A stretch of 64,000 bases of DNA from Nocardia sp. NBC_01503 (GCF_036327755.1 NZ_CP109596.1:7130001-7194000), one strand, 5' to 3'; counted from the stretch's first letter, positions 16,901 to 25,019 are shown. Translations and numbers: made by a program. Notes: generated from the sequence alone by a model not told the origin.

Positions 16901-17539
16901 CTCCGAACCCACCAGCATGGTGCCGGTGGTCTCCACCGTCACATGCGTGATGATCGGGATCTTGCGACCCACCCGGGCCATGGCGTGATGGCTGCCGACG
17001 ATCGCCGACTTCACCTGCAGCAGGTCCTGGCAGGTCTCGACCAGGATCGCGTCCGCGCCACCCTCGAGCATGCCCATCGCGGCCTCGGCATAGGCATCGC
17101 GCAGCGAGGCATAGGGCGCATGGCCCAGGGTCGGCAGTTTGGTACCCGGCCCCATCGAGCCGAGCACATACCGAGGAGTCCCGTCCACGGACGGACCCAT
17201 CTCATCGGCGACCTGCCGCGCGATCCGGGTGCCGCGCTCGGACAGATCACGAATGCGATCGGAGATGTCGTAGTCGGCGAGGTTGGGCAGATTGCAGCCG
17301 AAGGTATTGGTCTCCACCGCGTCCGCGCCCGCCTCGAAGTAGGCACGGTGAATGCTCGCGAGCACGTCAGGACGGGTTTCATTGAGGATCTCGTTACAGC
17401 CCTCGAGCCCACGGAAATCATCGAGCGTCAGATCAGCGGCCTGCAACATCGTGCCCATGGCACCGTCGCCGATGACGACACGCCGACTGAGCGTGTCGAG
17501 TAGGGTGGTGTCGAACTCGGCGCGTGGGGACACAGACAT
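13961..17539 (-). CDS. metH: cobalamin-dependent methionine synthase
   Basis: 1192 residues, full length. Order: homocysteine-binding barrel (GDGAMGTML; zinc cysteines in GLNCATG and GGCCGTTP), pterin/folate domain (IGERTNANGS; DLCVDYVGRDG), B12-binding module (DVHDIGKNLVDIIL, whose His is the lower cobalt ligand), and C-terminal reactivation domain ending GYGACPNLEDRAKL…HPEAKYFNA. It transfers a methyl group from 5-methyl-tetrahydrofolate via cobalamin to homocysteine. It closely resembles what I recall of M. tuberculosis MetH, which starts at the equivalent of ATG 17539; ten further codons are open upstream. I saw no convincing riboswitch in the 199 bp between metH and the divergent PAC2 gene. 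Confidence 0.97.
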   Translation of the reverse strand: MSVSPRAEFDTTLLDTLSRRVVIGDGAMGTMLQAADLTLDDFRGLEGCNEILNETRPDVLASIHRAYFEAGADAVETNTFGCNLPNLADYDISDRIRDLSERGTRIARQVADEMGPSVDGTPRYVLGSMGPGTKLPTLGHAPYASLRDAYAEAAMGMLEGGADAILVETCQDLLQVKSAIVGSHHAMARVGRKIPIITHVTVETTGTMLVGSEIGAALTALENLGIDMIGLNCATGPDEMSEHLRHLSKHANLPVSVMPNAGLPVLGAHGAEYPLTPEELAIALSGFVSEFGLALVGGCCGTTPEHIRQVAEAVRTTTPAVREPVHEPSVSSIYSQVPFEQDSSVLMIGERTNANGSKAFRDAMLAQDWQKCLDIAKDQIRDGAHMLDLCVDYVGRDGAVDMTELASRLATASTLPIMLDSTELPVLRAGLEQLGGRCAINSVNYEDGAGPESRFQQTMALVAEHGAAVVALTIDEEGQARTAATKVAIAERLIEDITTNWGLAESDIIIDTLTFTLGTGQEESRKDGVETIEAIRLLKSKHPNVQTTLGLSNISFGLNPAARQVLNSVFMHECVEAGLDSAIVHASKILPMARIPEDQRKVALDLVYDRRTEDYDPLQELMAMFEGVSTASSKASRAEELAQLPLFERLARRIVDGERNGLEADLDEAMKEVPPLAIINETLLSGMKTVGELFGSGQMQLPFVLQSAEVMKTAVAHLEPHMEATDDSGKGRIVLATVKGDVHDIGKNLVDIILSNNGYEVVNLGIKQPISAILDAAVDKKADVVGMSGLLVKSTVVMKENLAEMNARGVAQQFPVLLGGAALTRGYVENDLTEVYEGDVHYARDAFEGLNLMDQIMTRKRGGGPDPDSPEALAEAAKVAERKARHERSKRIAAERKANEVPVEVPARSDVAADLAVPTPPFWGTRIVKGLSVGEYSGLLDERALFLGQWGLRGQRGGDGPSYEELVETEGRPRLRYWLDRLIAEGVLQHAAVVYGYFPAVSEGDDVIVLTEPKPDAPERYRFTFPRQQRDRFLNIADFIRSRELAVQTGQVDVLPFQLVTMGQPIADFANVLFAQDNYRDYLEVHGIGVQLTEALAEFWHRRIREELVLEGHSVADDDPTDVLEYFNLGYRGARYSFGYGACPNLEDRAKLVDLLDAGRIGVELSEELQLHPEQSTDAFVLLHPEAKYFNA

Positions 17540-17738
17540 GTACTCAAGAGTAGTGGGAGCCGGGGACAATCCCGGCGTCGGACCGCTCCGAGACCCGCAC
17601 GGCCCGCGCGCCGCACGGCGGGTCGGGCGTCACAGCAGTTCTCTCCGAACACTTTCGCACCAGCCAGGTGCGCCCCGCCGACCAGCACGGTTGCGCGTCG
17701 CTGGCGCGTCCGCGAGCCCAACCCCCTAAGCTGACCGG

Positions 17739-18632
17739 GTGAACGCCAGTGAACCCCCGGTGCCACCCGATTCGGACCTGCCTACGCTGCGGGATCCGAT
17801 CCTTGTCGCCGCATTCGAAGGCTGGAACGACGCGGCGGATGCGGCGAGTGGAGCAGTCGAGCATCTGGAGTTGATCTGGGACGCGCAGCCGCTCGCCGAG
17901 CTGGACTCCGAGGATTACTACGACTACCAGGTGAACCGGCCGACCGTCCGCCAGGTCGACGGCGTGACCCGCGAAATTCACTGGCCGTCCACCATGCTCT
18001 CGGTCTGCTCGCCGCCCGGTAGCGACCGCGATGTGGTGCTGCTGCGCGGGGTCGAACCGAATATGCGCTGGCGCTCGTTCTGCAACGACCTGCTCGAATT
18101 CATCGAGCAGTTGGATGTTTCGACCGTGGTGATCCTCGGCGCTTTACTGGCCGATACCCCGCATACCCGGCCGGTTCCGGTCACCGGCACGGCCTATAAC
18201 AAGGAAGCCGCCGAGCGCTTCAACCTGGAGCAGACCCGCTACGAGGGACCGACCGGAATTACCGGGGTCCTGCAGGACGCGTGCGTGCGCGCGGGTGTCC
18301 CGGCCATCTCCTTCTGGGCCGCGGTCCCGCACTATGTCTCCCAGCCGCCGAACCCCAAGGCGGTCATCGCCCTGCTGCATCGCGTCGAGGATGTCCTCGA
18401 TGTCGAGGTTCCACTCGGTGGCCTGCCAGAACAGGCCGAGGAGTGGGAGGGCGCGGTCAATGAGATGACCACCGGTGATGAGGAGATCGCCGAGTACGTC
18501 CGCTCACTCGAGGAGCGCGGCGATGCCGAGGTGGATCTCAACGAGGCCATGGCCAAGATCGACGGTGATGCCATCGCCGCCGAGTTCGAGAAGTACCTGC
18601 GCAGGCGTGGCCGGGGCGGATTCGGCCTCTAG
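17739..18632 (+). CDS. PAC2-family protein (proteasome-assembly-chaperone fold)
   Basis: 297 residues from GTG 17739. Family landmarks are LVAAFEGWNDAADAASGAVEHL near residue 22, VVLLRGVEPNMRW near residue 100, VVILGALLADTPHTRPVPVTG near 130 and GITGVLQDACVRAGVPAISFWAAVPHYV near 175. It appears orthologous to mycobacterial Rv2125, which is also adjacent to metH. The eukaryotic namesake is a proteasome assembly chaperone; bacterial function is not settled. The acidic C-terminal helix region (DEEIAEYVRSLEERGDAEVD) is typical. Confidence 0.93.
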   Translation: MNASEPPVPPDSDLPTLRDPILVAAFEGWNDAADAASGAVEHLELIWDAQPLAELDSEDYYDYQVNRPTVRQVDGVTREIHWPSTMLSVCSPPGSDRDVVLLRGVEPNMRWRSFCNDLLEFIEQLDVSTVVILGALLADTPHTRPVPVTGTAYNKEAAERFNLEQTRYEGPTGITGVLQDACVRAGVPAISFWAAVPHYVSQPPNPKAVIALLHRVEDVLDVEVPLGGLPEQAEEWEGAVNEMTTGDEEIAEYVRSLEERGDAEVDLNEAMAKIDGDAIAAEFEKYLRRRGRGGFGL

Positions 18633-18669
18633 GCGTTAACTTTCGGTTCATTCGGGAGTGGCTGCAGGG

Positions 18670-18688
18670 AGGCAAGCCTAACCTGCCT
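18670..18688. promoter_or_regulatory. IdeR/DtxR-type iron box
   Basis: AGGCAAGCCTAACCTGCCT is an interrupted palindrome (arms AGGCA/TGCCT). On the minus strand its core reads AGGTTAGGCTTGCCT, matching AGGTTAGGCT--CCT of the actinobacterial IdeR consensus TTAGGTTAGGCTAACCTAA. It ends 12 bases before the ATG of the adenylation-fusion gene and adjoins its -10 element, where bound Fe-IdeR would block transcription. Confidence 0.7.
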
Positions 18689-18693
18689 AGAAT
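18688..18693 (+). promoter_or_regulatory. -10 element TAGAAT, likely leaderless promoter
   Basis: TAGAAT ends seven bases before the A of ATG 18701, so transcription would begin at or next to the start codon. There is no ribosome-binding sequence upstream of that ATG, consistent with a leaderless mRNA. Confidence 0.55.
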
Positions 18694-18700
18694 CTCCCGA

Positions 18701-21283
18701 ATGACTTCGCCACGGATTGCCGCGCATCTGAACGCATTCGGTGACCGATCCGCGGTCGTCGGTGGCGCGGATCACGAAGTCAGCTATGCCGAACTGGCCG
18801 CCCTGGTCTGTGAGTTCGCGAACAGACTCGGGGCGGAACAGGTTTCGGAGCGCCCGTCCGGCGAATGCCTGGCAACCGAACCCGCACCGGTGCGGCGACT
18901 CGTCGCGCTGGCCGCGCGCAATGACATCGGCTCGCTGGTGGCGTACCTCGGCGCGCTCGAAGCGGGATGCGCGGTACTGCTCACCGGTTCGGTCACCGAC
19001 GAAATACTGCGCGTCTACGATCCGGATATCGTCATCGCGGCCGGTGCCGAGCCGATCCCCGAACCACGCTGGCGGCGAACCGGTTCCGCACATGAGCTGC
19101 ATCCGGAGCTGGCGCTGCTGCTGAGCACCTCCGGCTCCACGGGCTCACCGAAGCTGGTTCGGCTCTCCTATCGGAACCTGCTCGCGAACGCGGAATCCAT
19201 TGCGGAGTACCTGGATATCCAGGACACCGACCGCGCGGCCACCACACTCCCGTTCTTCTACTGTTACGGACTCTCGGTCGTGCACAGCTATCTGCTGCGC
19301 GGCGCGAGCCTGCTCATGACGAACCGGTCGGTGCTCGAACCGGAGTTCTGGGACGACTTCCGATCGCGGCGCGCGACATCTTTCGCGGCGGTGCCCTACA
19401 CCTTCGATCTACTCGAACGCGTCGGCTTCGAGCGAATGTCCCTGCCGCACCTGCGCTATGTCACCCAGGCCGGGGGCAAGCTGGCCGCCGATCGAGTCCG
19501 GCATCATGCCCGCGCCGGGGAGCGAGCGGGCTGGCGCTTCTATGTGATGTACGGCCAGACCGAGGCCACCGCGCGCATGGCCTATCTGCCACCGCGGCTG
19601 GCGGCAGAGCATCCGGACTGCATCGGAATCCCGGTTCCCGGTGGATCTTTCCGCCTGGAGCCGGTCGAGGAGGGCGGTGACGAACTCGTCTATCACGGCC
19701 CGAATGTGATGATGGGCTATGCGCAGGCGCCGGCCGATCTCGCACTGGGACACCAGCTCACCGAGTTGCGCACCGGGGATCTGGCCTGCCGCACCGAGGA
19801 TGGTCTGTACCGGGTGATCGGCCGCCGGTCCCGGTTCGCCAAGATCTTCGGTCTCCGAATCGATCTGCAGCGCATCGAATCCGGGCTGGCGGCGGCGGGT
19901 TATACGGTCTGCTGCACCGATGACGCCGAAACCCTGGTCGTGGCGGTCGCGGGAGCGGATTCGACCGCGAGCGAGGATTCGACCGCCGCGGCACAGCTCG
20001 CGGCGCAATTGTCCGGTCTGCCGGTCTCGGCGGTGCGCGTGTGCACGGTCGCGGAGATTCCGCGCCTGCCCTCCGGAAAACCGGACTATCCAGCCATCCG
20101 ACACTTACCGGTCGCACCGACCGGACCGGCGGCCGATATCCGGACCCTCTTCGCCGAGGCGCTCGGACTCGCCACGGCCGCAATCACTCCCGAGCGCACC
20201 TTCGCCGATCTGGGCGGCGATTCGCTTACCTATGTGGCGCTGTCGGTGAAGCTGGATCGGGCACTGGGGCAACTGCCGACGAATTGGCAGACCATGACGG
20301 TGGCCGAATTGGAGTCGCTGCCGCGCCGAAAGCGCCGATTCGGCAGATCTCTCGATACCACCAGTCTGCTGCGCGCCATCGGCATGATCACCGTATTGGG
20401 TTCGCATATCGGACTTTTCGTACTGTGGGGTGGGGCGCACGTCATGCTGGCGGTCGCCGGATTCAACTTCGCCCGCTTCGGGGTGACACCGGCACCCGCG
20501 GCACAACGGTTGCGGAAAACGCTGCGGACCGTCGCGCTGATCGCCATACCGACCGCCCTGTGGGTAACGCTCACGTTGCCGTTCTCCAACTACTACACCT
20601 GGCAGAACGTATTGCTGCTCAATAAGATCCTCGGCCCGCAGGACAGTCCGACCGCCGGTCACCTGTGGTTCGTCGAGGTGGCGGTCTACTTCATGCTCGC
20701 GGGTGCGCTGCTGCTGCGTCTGCCCCTGGCCGATGCGCTCGAGCGCCGTGCGCCCTTCTGGTTCGCCATGGCCGTCCTCGCGGGAGCGCTCATCCTCCGC
20801 TACCGGTCATTCGATCTCTATGCCTCGCACGATATTCCGTTCTCACCCCTGGCCGTATGGTTCTTCGTCCTGGGCTGGGCGGCGGCCAAGGCCACGGCGG
20901 TACGACAGCGCGCGCTGCTCACCGCGATCGCATTGCTCACCGTGCCAGGCTATTTCGGCGAGACCAACCGCGAGCAACTGGTGCTGGCCGGACTACTGCT
21001 GCTGATCTGGGTGCCGTCGGTGCGCGTGCCCGCGCTCATCGCGGGCGCGACCGCGCTGTTGGCGGACGCGTCACTCTTCGCGTATCTCCTGCACTGGCAG
21101 GTATATCCGCTCTTCGGCACCCATCACCTGGTGGCGCTGGCGGCCTCGGTCGCGGCTGGAATCGCGGCCGCGCGAATGCTCACCCTGGCCCGCGGGATGG
21201 TGGCCCGCGGTACCCGTCCGTCAATATCATTGGAAGCCGACCGGTTCGTCGGAAAGGATCAGTGCTCTACGGCCCAGATCTGA
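18701..21283 (+). CDS. adenylation domain - carrier protein - multi-spanning membrane acyltransferase fusion
   Basis: 860 residues. Residues 1-470 form an AMP-forming adenylation domain: P-loop LLLSTSGSTGSPKLV (139-153), VMYGQTEATARM (282-293), TGDLACR, and catalytic Lys460 in PSGKPDY. Residues 478-545 are a carrier domain with phosphopantetheine site LGGDSLTYV (Ser508). Residues 553-845 are about nine to ten hydrophobic helices resembling acyltransferase-3 proteins (LLRAIGMITVLGSHIG; LAVAGFNFARF). The likely action is to activate an acid as AMP-ester, load it on the carrier and transfer it across or at the membrane. Substrate is unknown; the iron box suggests siderophore or iron-stress use. 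No condensation domain or other NRPS gene is adjacent. Confidence 0.82.
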   Translation: MTSPRIAAHLNAFGDRSAVVGGADHEVSYAELAALVCEFANRLGAEQVSERPSGECLATEPAPVRRLVALAARNDIGSLVAYLGALEAGCAVLLTGSVTDEILRVYDPDIVIAAGAEPIPEPRWRRTGSAHELHPELALLLSTSGSTGSPKLVRLSYRNLLANAESIAEYLDIQDTDRAATTLPFFYCYGLSVVHSYLLRGASLLMTNRSVLEPEFWDDFRSRRATSFAAVPYTFDLLERVGFERMSLPHLRYVTQAGGKLAADRVRHHARAGERAGWRFYVMYGQTEATARMAYLPPRLAAEHPDCIGIPVPGGSFRLEPVEEGGDELVYHGPNVMMGYAQAPADLALGHQLTELRTGDLACRTEDGLYRVIGRRSRFAKIFGLRIDLQRIESGLAAAGYTVCCTDDAETLVVAVAGADSTASEDSTAAAQLAAQLSGLPVSAVRVCTVAEIPRLPSGKPDYPAIRHLPVAPTGPAADIRTLFAEALGLATAAITPERTFADLGGDSLTYVALSVKLDRALGQLPTNWQTMTVAELESLPRRKRRFGRSLDTTSLLRAIGMITVLGSHIGLFVLWGGAHVMLAVAGFNFARFGVTPAPAAQRLRKTLRTVALIAIPTALWVTLTLPFSNYYTWQNVLLLNKILGPQDSPTAGHLWFVEVAVYFMLAGALLLRLPLADALERRAPFWFAMAVLAGALILRYRSFDLYASHDIPFSPLAVWFFVLGWAAAKATAVRQRALLTAIALLTVPGYFGETNREQLVLAGLLLLIWVPSVRVPALIAGATALLADASLFAYLLHWQVYPLFGTHHLVALAASVAAGIAAARMLTLARGMVARGTRPSISLEADRFVGKDQCSTAQI

Positions 21284-21564
21284 GCGGCCGCCTCATGAGC
21301 CAGTTTCGCGATCAACAGATCGCGTGGAATTGTCTGGCCCGCAAGATGATCGAGTGACGGCACCACCACATGGTGTGCATCGGCACGCTTGAGTTCGGCG
21401 GTCAACTCCGCGAATGCGGTGCCGTCGCCGGGAGTCGATTCATGGAACGTTGCGGCGAAACAGAACCCGGCCGACTGCGCCAGGCTGGTCATAGCGTCCT
21501 CGAGCTCATCGCTACGGCCGTCTGCCAAATCGTCACGCACGTACCCATAGATCAACGCTTCCAC
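21259..21564 (-). CDS. small serine-recombinase-fold protein without catalytic serine
   Basis: 101 residues from GTG 21564, which follows GGAGG at five bases. The sequence begins VEALIYGYVRDD and continues with a helix, FAATFHES and VVVPSLDHLAG, matching the order of the resolvase N-terminal domain (YxRxS…L…G…F.E…VV..LDRLGR). The catalytic position of the Y-x-R-x-S motif is Asp here, so recombination is unlikely and there is no DNA-binding tail. It overlaps the 3' end of the fusion gene by 25 bp and diverges from an HTH/TPR regulator gene. It may be a degenerate recombinase adopted as a partner protein. Confidence 0.65.
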   Translation of the reverse strand: MEALIYGYVRDDLADGRSDELEDAMTSLAQSAGFCFAATFHESTPGDGTAFAELTAELKRADAHHVVVPSLDHLAGQTIPRDLLIAKLAHEAAAQIWAVEH

Positions 21565-21633
21565 CCGAACCTCCGTTGGATTGGGGATCGCTGTCCTGAA
21601 GTGTGCCCGAAACCAGCATGGCGTTCTCGCGGA

Positions 21634-21647
21634 TGCAATTGCAGATG
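21634..21647. repeat. copy 1 of a shared 14-bp element, TGCAATTGCAGATG
   Basis: The same 14 bases occur at 46044-46057, in both cases shortly upstream of an HTH regulator gene. The core TGCAATTGCA is a perfect palindrome. Possible operator or promoter element. Confidence 0.45.
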
Positions 21648-21714
21648 TCAACCCACTGACATTCACATGCCCTATCCGGGTCCACCAAACGTTAACCAGT
21701 GGGATACTACAGAG

Positions 21715-22947
21715 GTGTCCGCTGGTGACGATCGACCTGTCTGGGCTGTCCGAATGCGCGCCGAACGCGATGCTCGGGGGTGGTCACAAGCCGACGCCGT
21801 GCGCGCCATGCGGGGTAAGTCGAGCCACAATCTGCCAACCGACAGCACACTTCTGCGCAACTGGCGGCGGTGGGAATCCGGGGAGTCCCGGCCCGATGAT
21901 TTCTACGCCCCCATAATCGCCGCGGCATTCGACACCGTCACTGCCGCATTCTTTCCCAAGGCTCGGCCCAATCGGGATGACGAGCTACTCTCCGCGACGG
22001 GGATGGACACCCTGGAGTTCATCGGGCGGCTTCGCATGTCCGATGTCTCCTCGGCGACCCTGGATGCCATTCGTATCACCGCGGATCGGCTGTGCTCGGA
22101 GTATCCCTGTGCGGATCCCCATGAGCTGCATACCGAGGGCACGGCCTGGCTGCGGCGAATCACCTCGCTACTGGACGGTCGACTTACGCTGGCGCAGCAT
22201 CGCGAGGTGCTCGTACTCGCGGGATGGGTTGCGCTACTGGTCGGTTGCGTTGATTACGACCTGGGGTGGCGCACTGCCGCCGAGGCCACCCGGCGGGCCG
22301 CGCTCTCGCTCGGACAGGAGGCCGAACACGCCGAAATCATCGGCTGGGGCGCGGAAATGGCGAGCTGGTTCGCTCTCACCCAGGCGAACTATCGGGGGGC
22401 CATCGAGACGGCCGAGGCGGCGTATGCCGATACCGGACATCTCGGTGTCGGGGTGCAGCTGTGCGCGCAGCGCGCCAAGGCCTGGGCCCGGCTGGGCGAT
22501 CGGAGTGAGGTGGAAGCCGCACTCGCCCAGGGGCGTTCGATACTGGACAGATTGGACCATCCAGCTAATTTGGACAATCACTTCGTGGTCGATCCGCAGA
22601 AGTTCGACTTCTACGCCATGGATTGCTGTCGCGTGGCCGGGGACGATCGGCTCGCGGAAAGCTATGCGCGGCAGGTGATCCTGTCCTCTACCCGACCGGA
22701 CGGAACCATTCGCAAACCCATGCGGGTCTCCGAGGCGCATCTGACCCTCGCGGTCGTGGCGGTGCGCGATCGCAATCTGGAGCTCGCACTGGACGAGGGG
22801 ATGCGCGCGTTCACCGGTAAACGGCGCTCACTCCCCTCGCTCATGTGGATCGCCGGTGAGACCGCGCGGGAAATGATCCAGCGTTTCCCGAGCGATCCGC
22901 GCACCCGCACCTATCTCGATCAACTGCGCGCGCTCGCGGCGGGCTGA
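21715..22947 (+). CDS. HTH (XRE-type) regulator with TPR-like C-terminus
   Basis: 410 residues from GTG 21715. The N-terminal helix-turn-helix spans about residues 8-60 (RMRAERDARGWSQADAVRAM…LRNWRRWESGESRP). The rest is helical and resembles tetratricopeptide arrays: RAALSLGQEAEHAEIIGWG, AIETAEAAYADTGHLGVGVQLC and LTLAVVAVRDRNLELALDEG. Such actinobacterial regulators are widespread and mostly uncharacterised. GTG 21715 is preferred because GATACT lies seven bases upstream, compatible with a leaderless start; ATG 21667 in the same frame is the alternative. It diverges from the recombinase-fold gene. Confidence 0.75.
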   Translation: MSAGDDRPVWAVRMRAERDARGWSQADAVRAMRGKSSHNLPTDSTLLRNWRRWESGESRPDDFYAPIIAAAFDTVTAAFFPKARPNRDDELLSATGMDTLEFIGRLRMSDVSSATLDAIRITADRLCSEYPCADPHELHTEGTAWLRRITSLLDGRLTLAQHREVLVLAGWVALLVGCVDYDLGWRTAAEATRRAALSLGQEAEHAEIIGWGAEMASWFALTQANYRGAIETAEAAYADTGHLGVGVQLCAQRAKAWARLGDRSEVEAALAQGRSILDRLDHPANLDNHFVVDPQKFDFYAMDCCRVAGDDRLAESYARQVILSSTRPDGTIRKPMRVSEAHLTLAVVAVRDRNLELALDEGMRAFTGKRRSLPSLMWIAGETAREMIQRFPSDPRTRTYLDQLRALAAG

Positions 22948-22979
22948 GAACGCGGGCTGACGTAACTCGTCTCCGCGCG

Positions 22980-23014
22980 GCACGCTCAATCGGCATGGGA
23001 GCACGCTCAATCGG
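22980..23014. repeat. two direct copies of GCACGCTCAATCGG
   Basis: The 14-base unit occurs at 22980-22993 and 23001-23014, a 21-bp period, that is two helical turns on the same DNA face. It lies between the HTH/TPR and DUF2127 genes. It may be a regulator site or chance; further downstream are looser GCCGC/GCACGG repeats. Confidence 0.5.
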
Positions 23015-23190
23015 TAGGGAGTTCGCCGCACGGCCGGCGCACGGGCACGCGGTTCCCAAACGCACCTGGCCCAGACGCCCGGGGCTTCTCCGCACGGCTG
23101 AATACATGTGGCGTATGGTTCGCCGCGCACGGCTGGCGGGTGCGGCCGACGTTCACGGCGGGTGACGGACCTTCCGATTACGCTCGCGCC

Positions 23191-23958
23191 ATGGATTTCA
23201 GTCTGTGGACCTGCGCTACCCGCGGGCACGAGACCTATGCGCCCGATGAACCCGAGCTGGCCGACCGGCTGCATGTGACAACGCCCGCCGGGGAGTCGTG
23301 GCGTTGCCTGCGGTGCGGTGACTTCGTACCGGGTGAACCGCGCGGGCGCGGCCCGGCCGATGACGCGCCCGAGGTGCCGCGCGGACATCTGCTGCGCGAC
23401 CGCATCATTATGCGACTGCTCGCGGCCGAGCGTGTGATTCGCGCGCTGGTGCTGATCCTGGTGGGTGCGGGTGTTCTCAAACTCCGCGGCTCGCAGGAGC
23501 ATTGGCGGGACAAATGGGGTGAGGAGCTACCGCTGATCCGCCAGCTCGCCGATCAGATCGGCTGGGATCCGGATCACTCCAAGGTGGTGCACTGGATCGA
23601 CACCGCCTTCACGCTCTCCCCCACCGTGCTGATCTGGGTGGCGGTCGGCATATTCGCCTATGCCACAATCCAACTCGTCGAGGCGGTGGGCCTGTGGCTG
23701 GTCAAGCGCTGGGGCGAGTACTTCGCGGTCATCGCCACCAGCATCTTCCTGCCCGTGGAGATCTACGAGCTCACCGAGAAGGTGACGGTATTGCGCGCGG
23801 GCGCACTGCTGATCAACCTCGCCGCGGTCATCTGGCTGCTGTGGAGCAAGCGGCTCTTCGGACTCAATGGCGGCGCCCGGGCGTACTACGCCGAACACCA
23901 CACGGAAAGCCTGCTGACCGTGGAGCGTTCGGCGGTAGCGGCGCAGACCGGCGCCTGA
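23191..23958 (+). CDS. DUF2127-family membrane protein with N-terminal zinc-ribbon-like segment
   Basis: 255 residues from ATG 23191. The N-terminus (WTCATRGHETYAPDE…WRCLRCGDFVPG) has a CxxC pair and could bind zinc. From about residue 75 there are four hydrophobic helices: ERVIRALVLILVGAGVLKL, TVLIWVAVGIFAYATIQLVEAVGLWL, YFAVIATSIFLPVEIYEL and AGALLINLAAVIWLL. This matches DUF2127, whose function is unknown. Its stop codon lies only three bases from that of the convergent beta-lactamase gene. Confidence 0.8.
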   Translation: MDFSLWTCATRGHETYAPDEPELADRLHVTTPAGESWRCLRCGDFVPGEPRGRGPADDAPEVPRGHLLRDRIIMRLLAAERVIRALVLILVGAGVLKLRGSQEHWRDKWGEELPLIRQLADQIGWDPDHSKVVHWIDTAFTLSPTVLIWVAVGIFAYATIQLVEAVGLWLVKRWGEYFAVIATSIFLPVEIYELTEKVTVLRAGALLINLAAVIWLLWSKRLFGLNGGARAYYAEHHTESLLTVERSAVAAQTGA

Positions 23959-23961
23959 GTA

Positions 23962-24912
23962 TCAGCCCTGACCTGTCACGCCGAGGGCTTGGACAGCCAG
24001 CCTGGTGGCATCGGCGATCATGGCGTTGTCACCCTCGGCGTGCTGGTCGGGCTTGGTGGTCTGCACGACAATGACAAGGGGTGCGTGGTTCGGGGGCCAG
24101 ACGATGGCCGCGTCCAGCGCGGCGCCGTAGTCCCCGGTCCCGGTCTTGTCCGCGACGGTCCAGTCGGCGGGCACGCCCGCGCGGACGCGTTTACCGCCGG
24201 TGGTATTGGCCAGCAGCCACGACTTCAGTTGTGCGCGTTCAGGTTCGGCCAGCGCATCGCCCAGGACCAGGGTGCGGTAATCGGCGGCGAGGGCCGCCGG
24301 GGTGGTGGTGTCGCGTTCATCGCCGGGGATGGCGGTATTGAGTTCGGTCTCCCAGCGATCCAGCCGGGTGGTGGGGTCGCCGAGGGTGCGGATGGCCGCG
24401 GTGAGCCCCTCGGGGCCGCCGAGCAGTTTCAGGATCTGGTTGCCGGCGGTGTTGTCCGACAGCGTGATTGCCGCCTTGCACAGCTCGCCGACGGTCATAC
24501 CGGAGTCGACATGCTTCTCGGTCTCGGGTGAATAGCTGACGAGATCGCTTGCGGGGTAGTGGATTACCTGATCGAAGAAACCGGAGGCCAGGGGGTGGGC
24601 GCGCAGGAGCGTGCCGCAGGCGACACCCTTGAAGGTCGAGGCGATCGGGAATCGTTCACCGTCGCGATAGGCGACGGACTCCCCGCTGCCGGTGTCGATC
24701 GCGTACACGCCGAGTCGCCCACCGGCTTTCGCCTCCAGGTCGGCGAAGGGCTTGGTATCGACGGGGGTTGCGGGCGCGGCGCTGGTGGTCGCGGTGGCGG
24801 TGTCCTCGGATTGGCCACCGCAGGCGGTGGTGACGGTCAACGCGCCGACGGCGAGCACCGCCGCGAGGAATCGGCGGTGCGGGAGCAGGGGGCTGAGCAC
24901 GGTGGGATTCAC
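23962..24912 (-). CDS. class A beta-lactamase
   Basis: 316 residues. An N-terminal hydrophobic segment ends in VTTACGG, a probable lipoprotein or Sec signal, followed by a Thr/Ala/Pro-rich linker. Catalytic motifs are complete: STFK (Ser70, Lys73) in PIASTFKGVAC, SDN in TLSDNTAGN, ETELN (Glu166, Asn170) and KTGTG. This fits the chromosomal AST/FAR-type enzymes of Nocardia and would hydrolyse penicillins and many cephalosporins outside the membrane. A lysR-type gene starts 166 bp away in the opposite direction, an arrangement resembling ampR-ampC, so induction by cell-wall stress is possible. Resistance spectrum cannot be judged from sequence. Confidence 0.95.
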   Translation of the reverse strand: MNPTVLSPLLPHRRFLAAVLAVGALTVTTACGGQSEDTATATTSAAPATPVDTKPFADLEAKAGGRLGVYAIDTGSGESVAYRDGERFPIASTFKGVACGTLLRAHPLASGFFDQVIHYPASDLVSYSPETEKHVDSGMTVGELCKAAITLSDNTAGNQILKLLGGPEGLTAAIRTLGDPTTRLDRWETELNTAIPGDERDTTTPAALAADYRTLVLGDALAEPERAQLKSWLLANTTGGKRVRAGVPADWTVADKTGTGDYGAALDAAIVWPPNHAPLVIVVQTTKPDQHAEGDNAMIADATRLAVQALGVTGQG

Positions 24913-25019
24913 CAGCGCAGCTCATCACCCCGAACGGCGACGGGGCCAATAGCGCACCCTCGGGCCCGCGAGTCGGAGTCGATATCGCCGCAGTTCACCC
25001 CGGGCGCTCGCGGCCGATT

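Noticed and set aside
14570..17503. A very long open frame (977 codons) on the plus strand opposite metH.
   Set aside because: It is the codon-bias shadow of metH: GC-rich third positions keep the antisense frame open. Its product has no recognisable domains, while metH is unambiguous.
17540..17738. Possible cobalamin or SAM riboswitch upstream of metH.
   Set aside because: No B12-box or recognisable SAM-II/IV core was found on the minus strand in this 199-bp interval; mycobacterial metH is not usually riboswitch-controlled.
22980..23014. The tandem 14-mers as the start of a CRISPR array.
   Set aside because: There are only two copies with a seven-base spacer and no cas genes.
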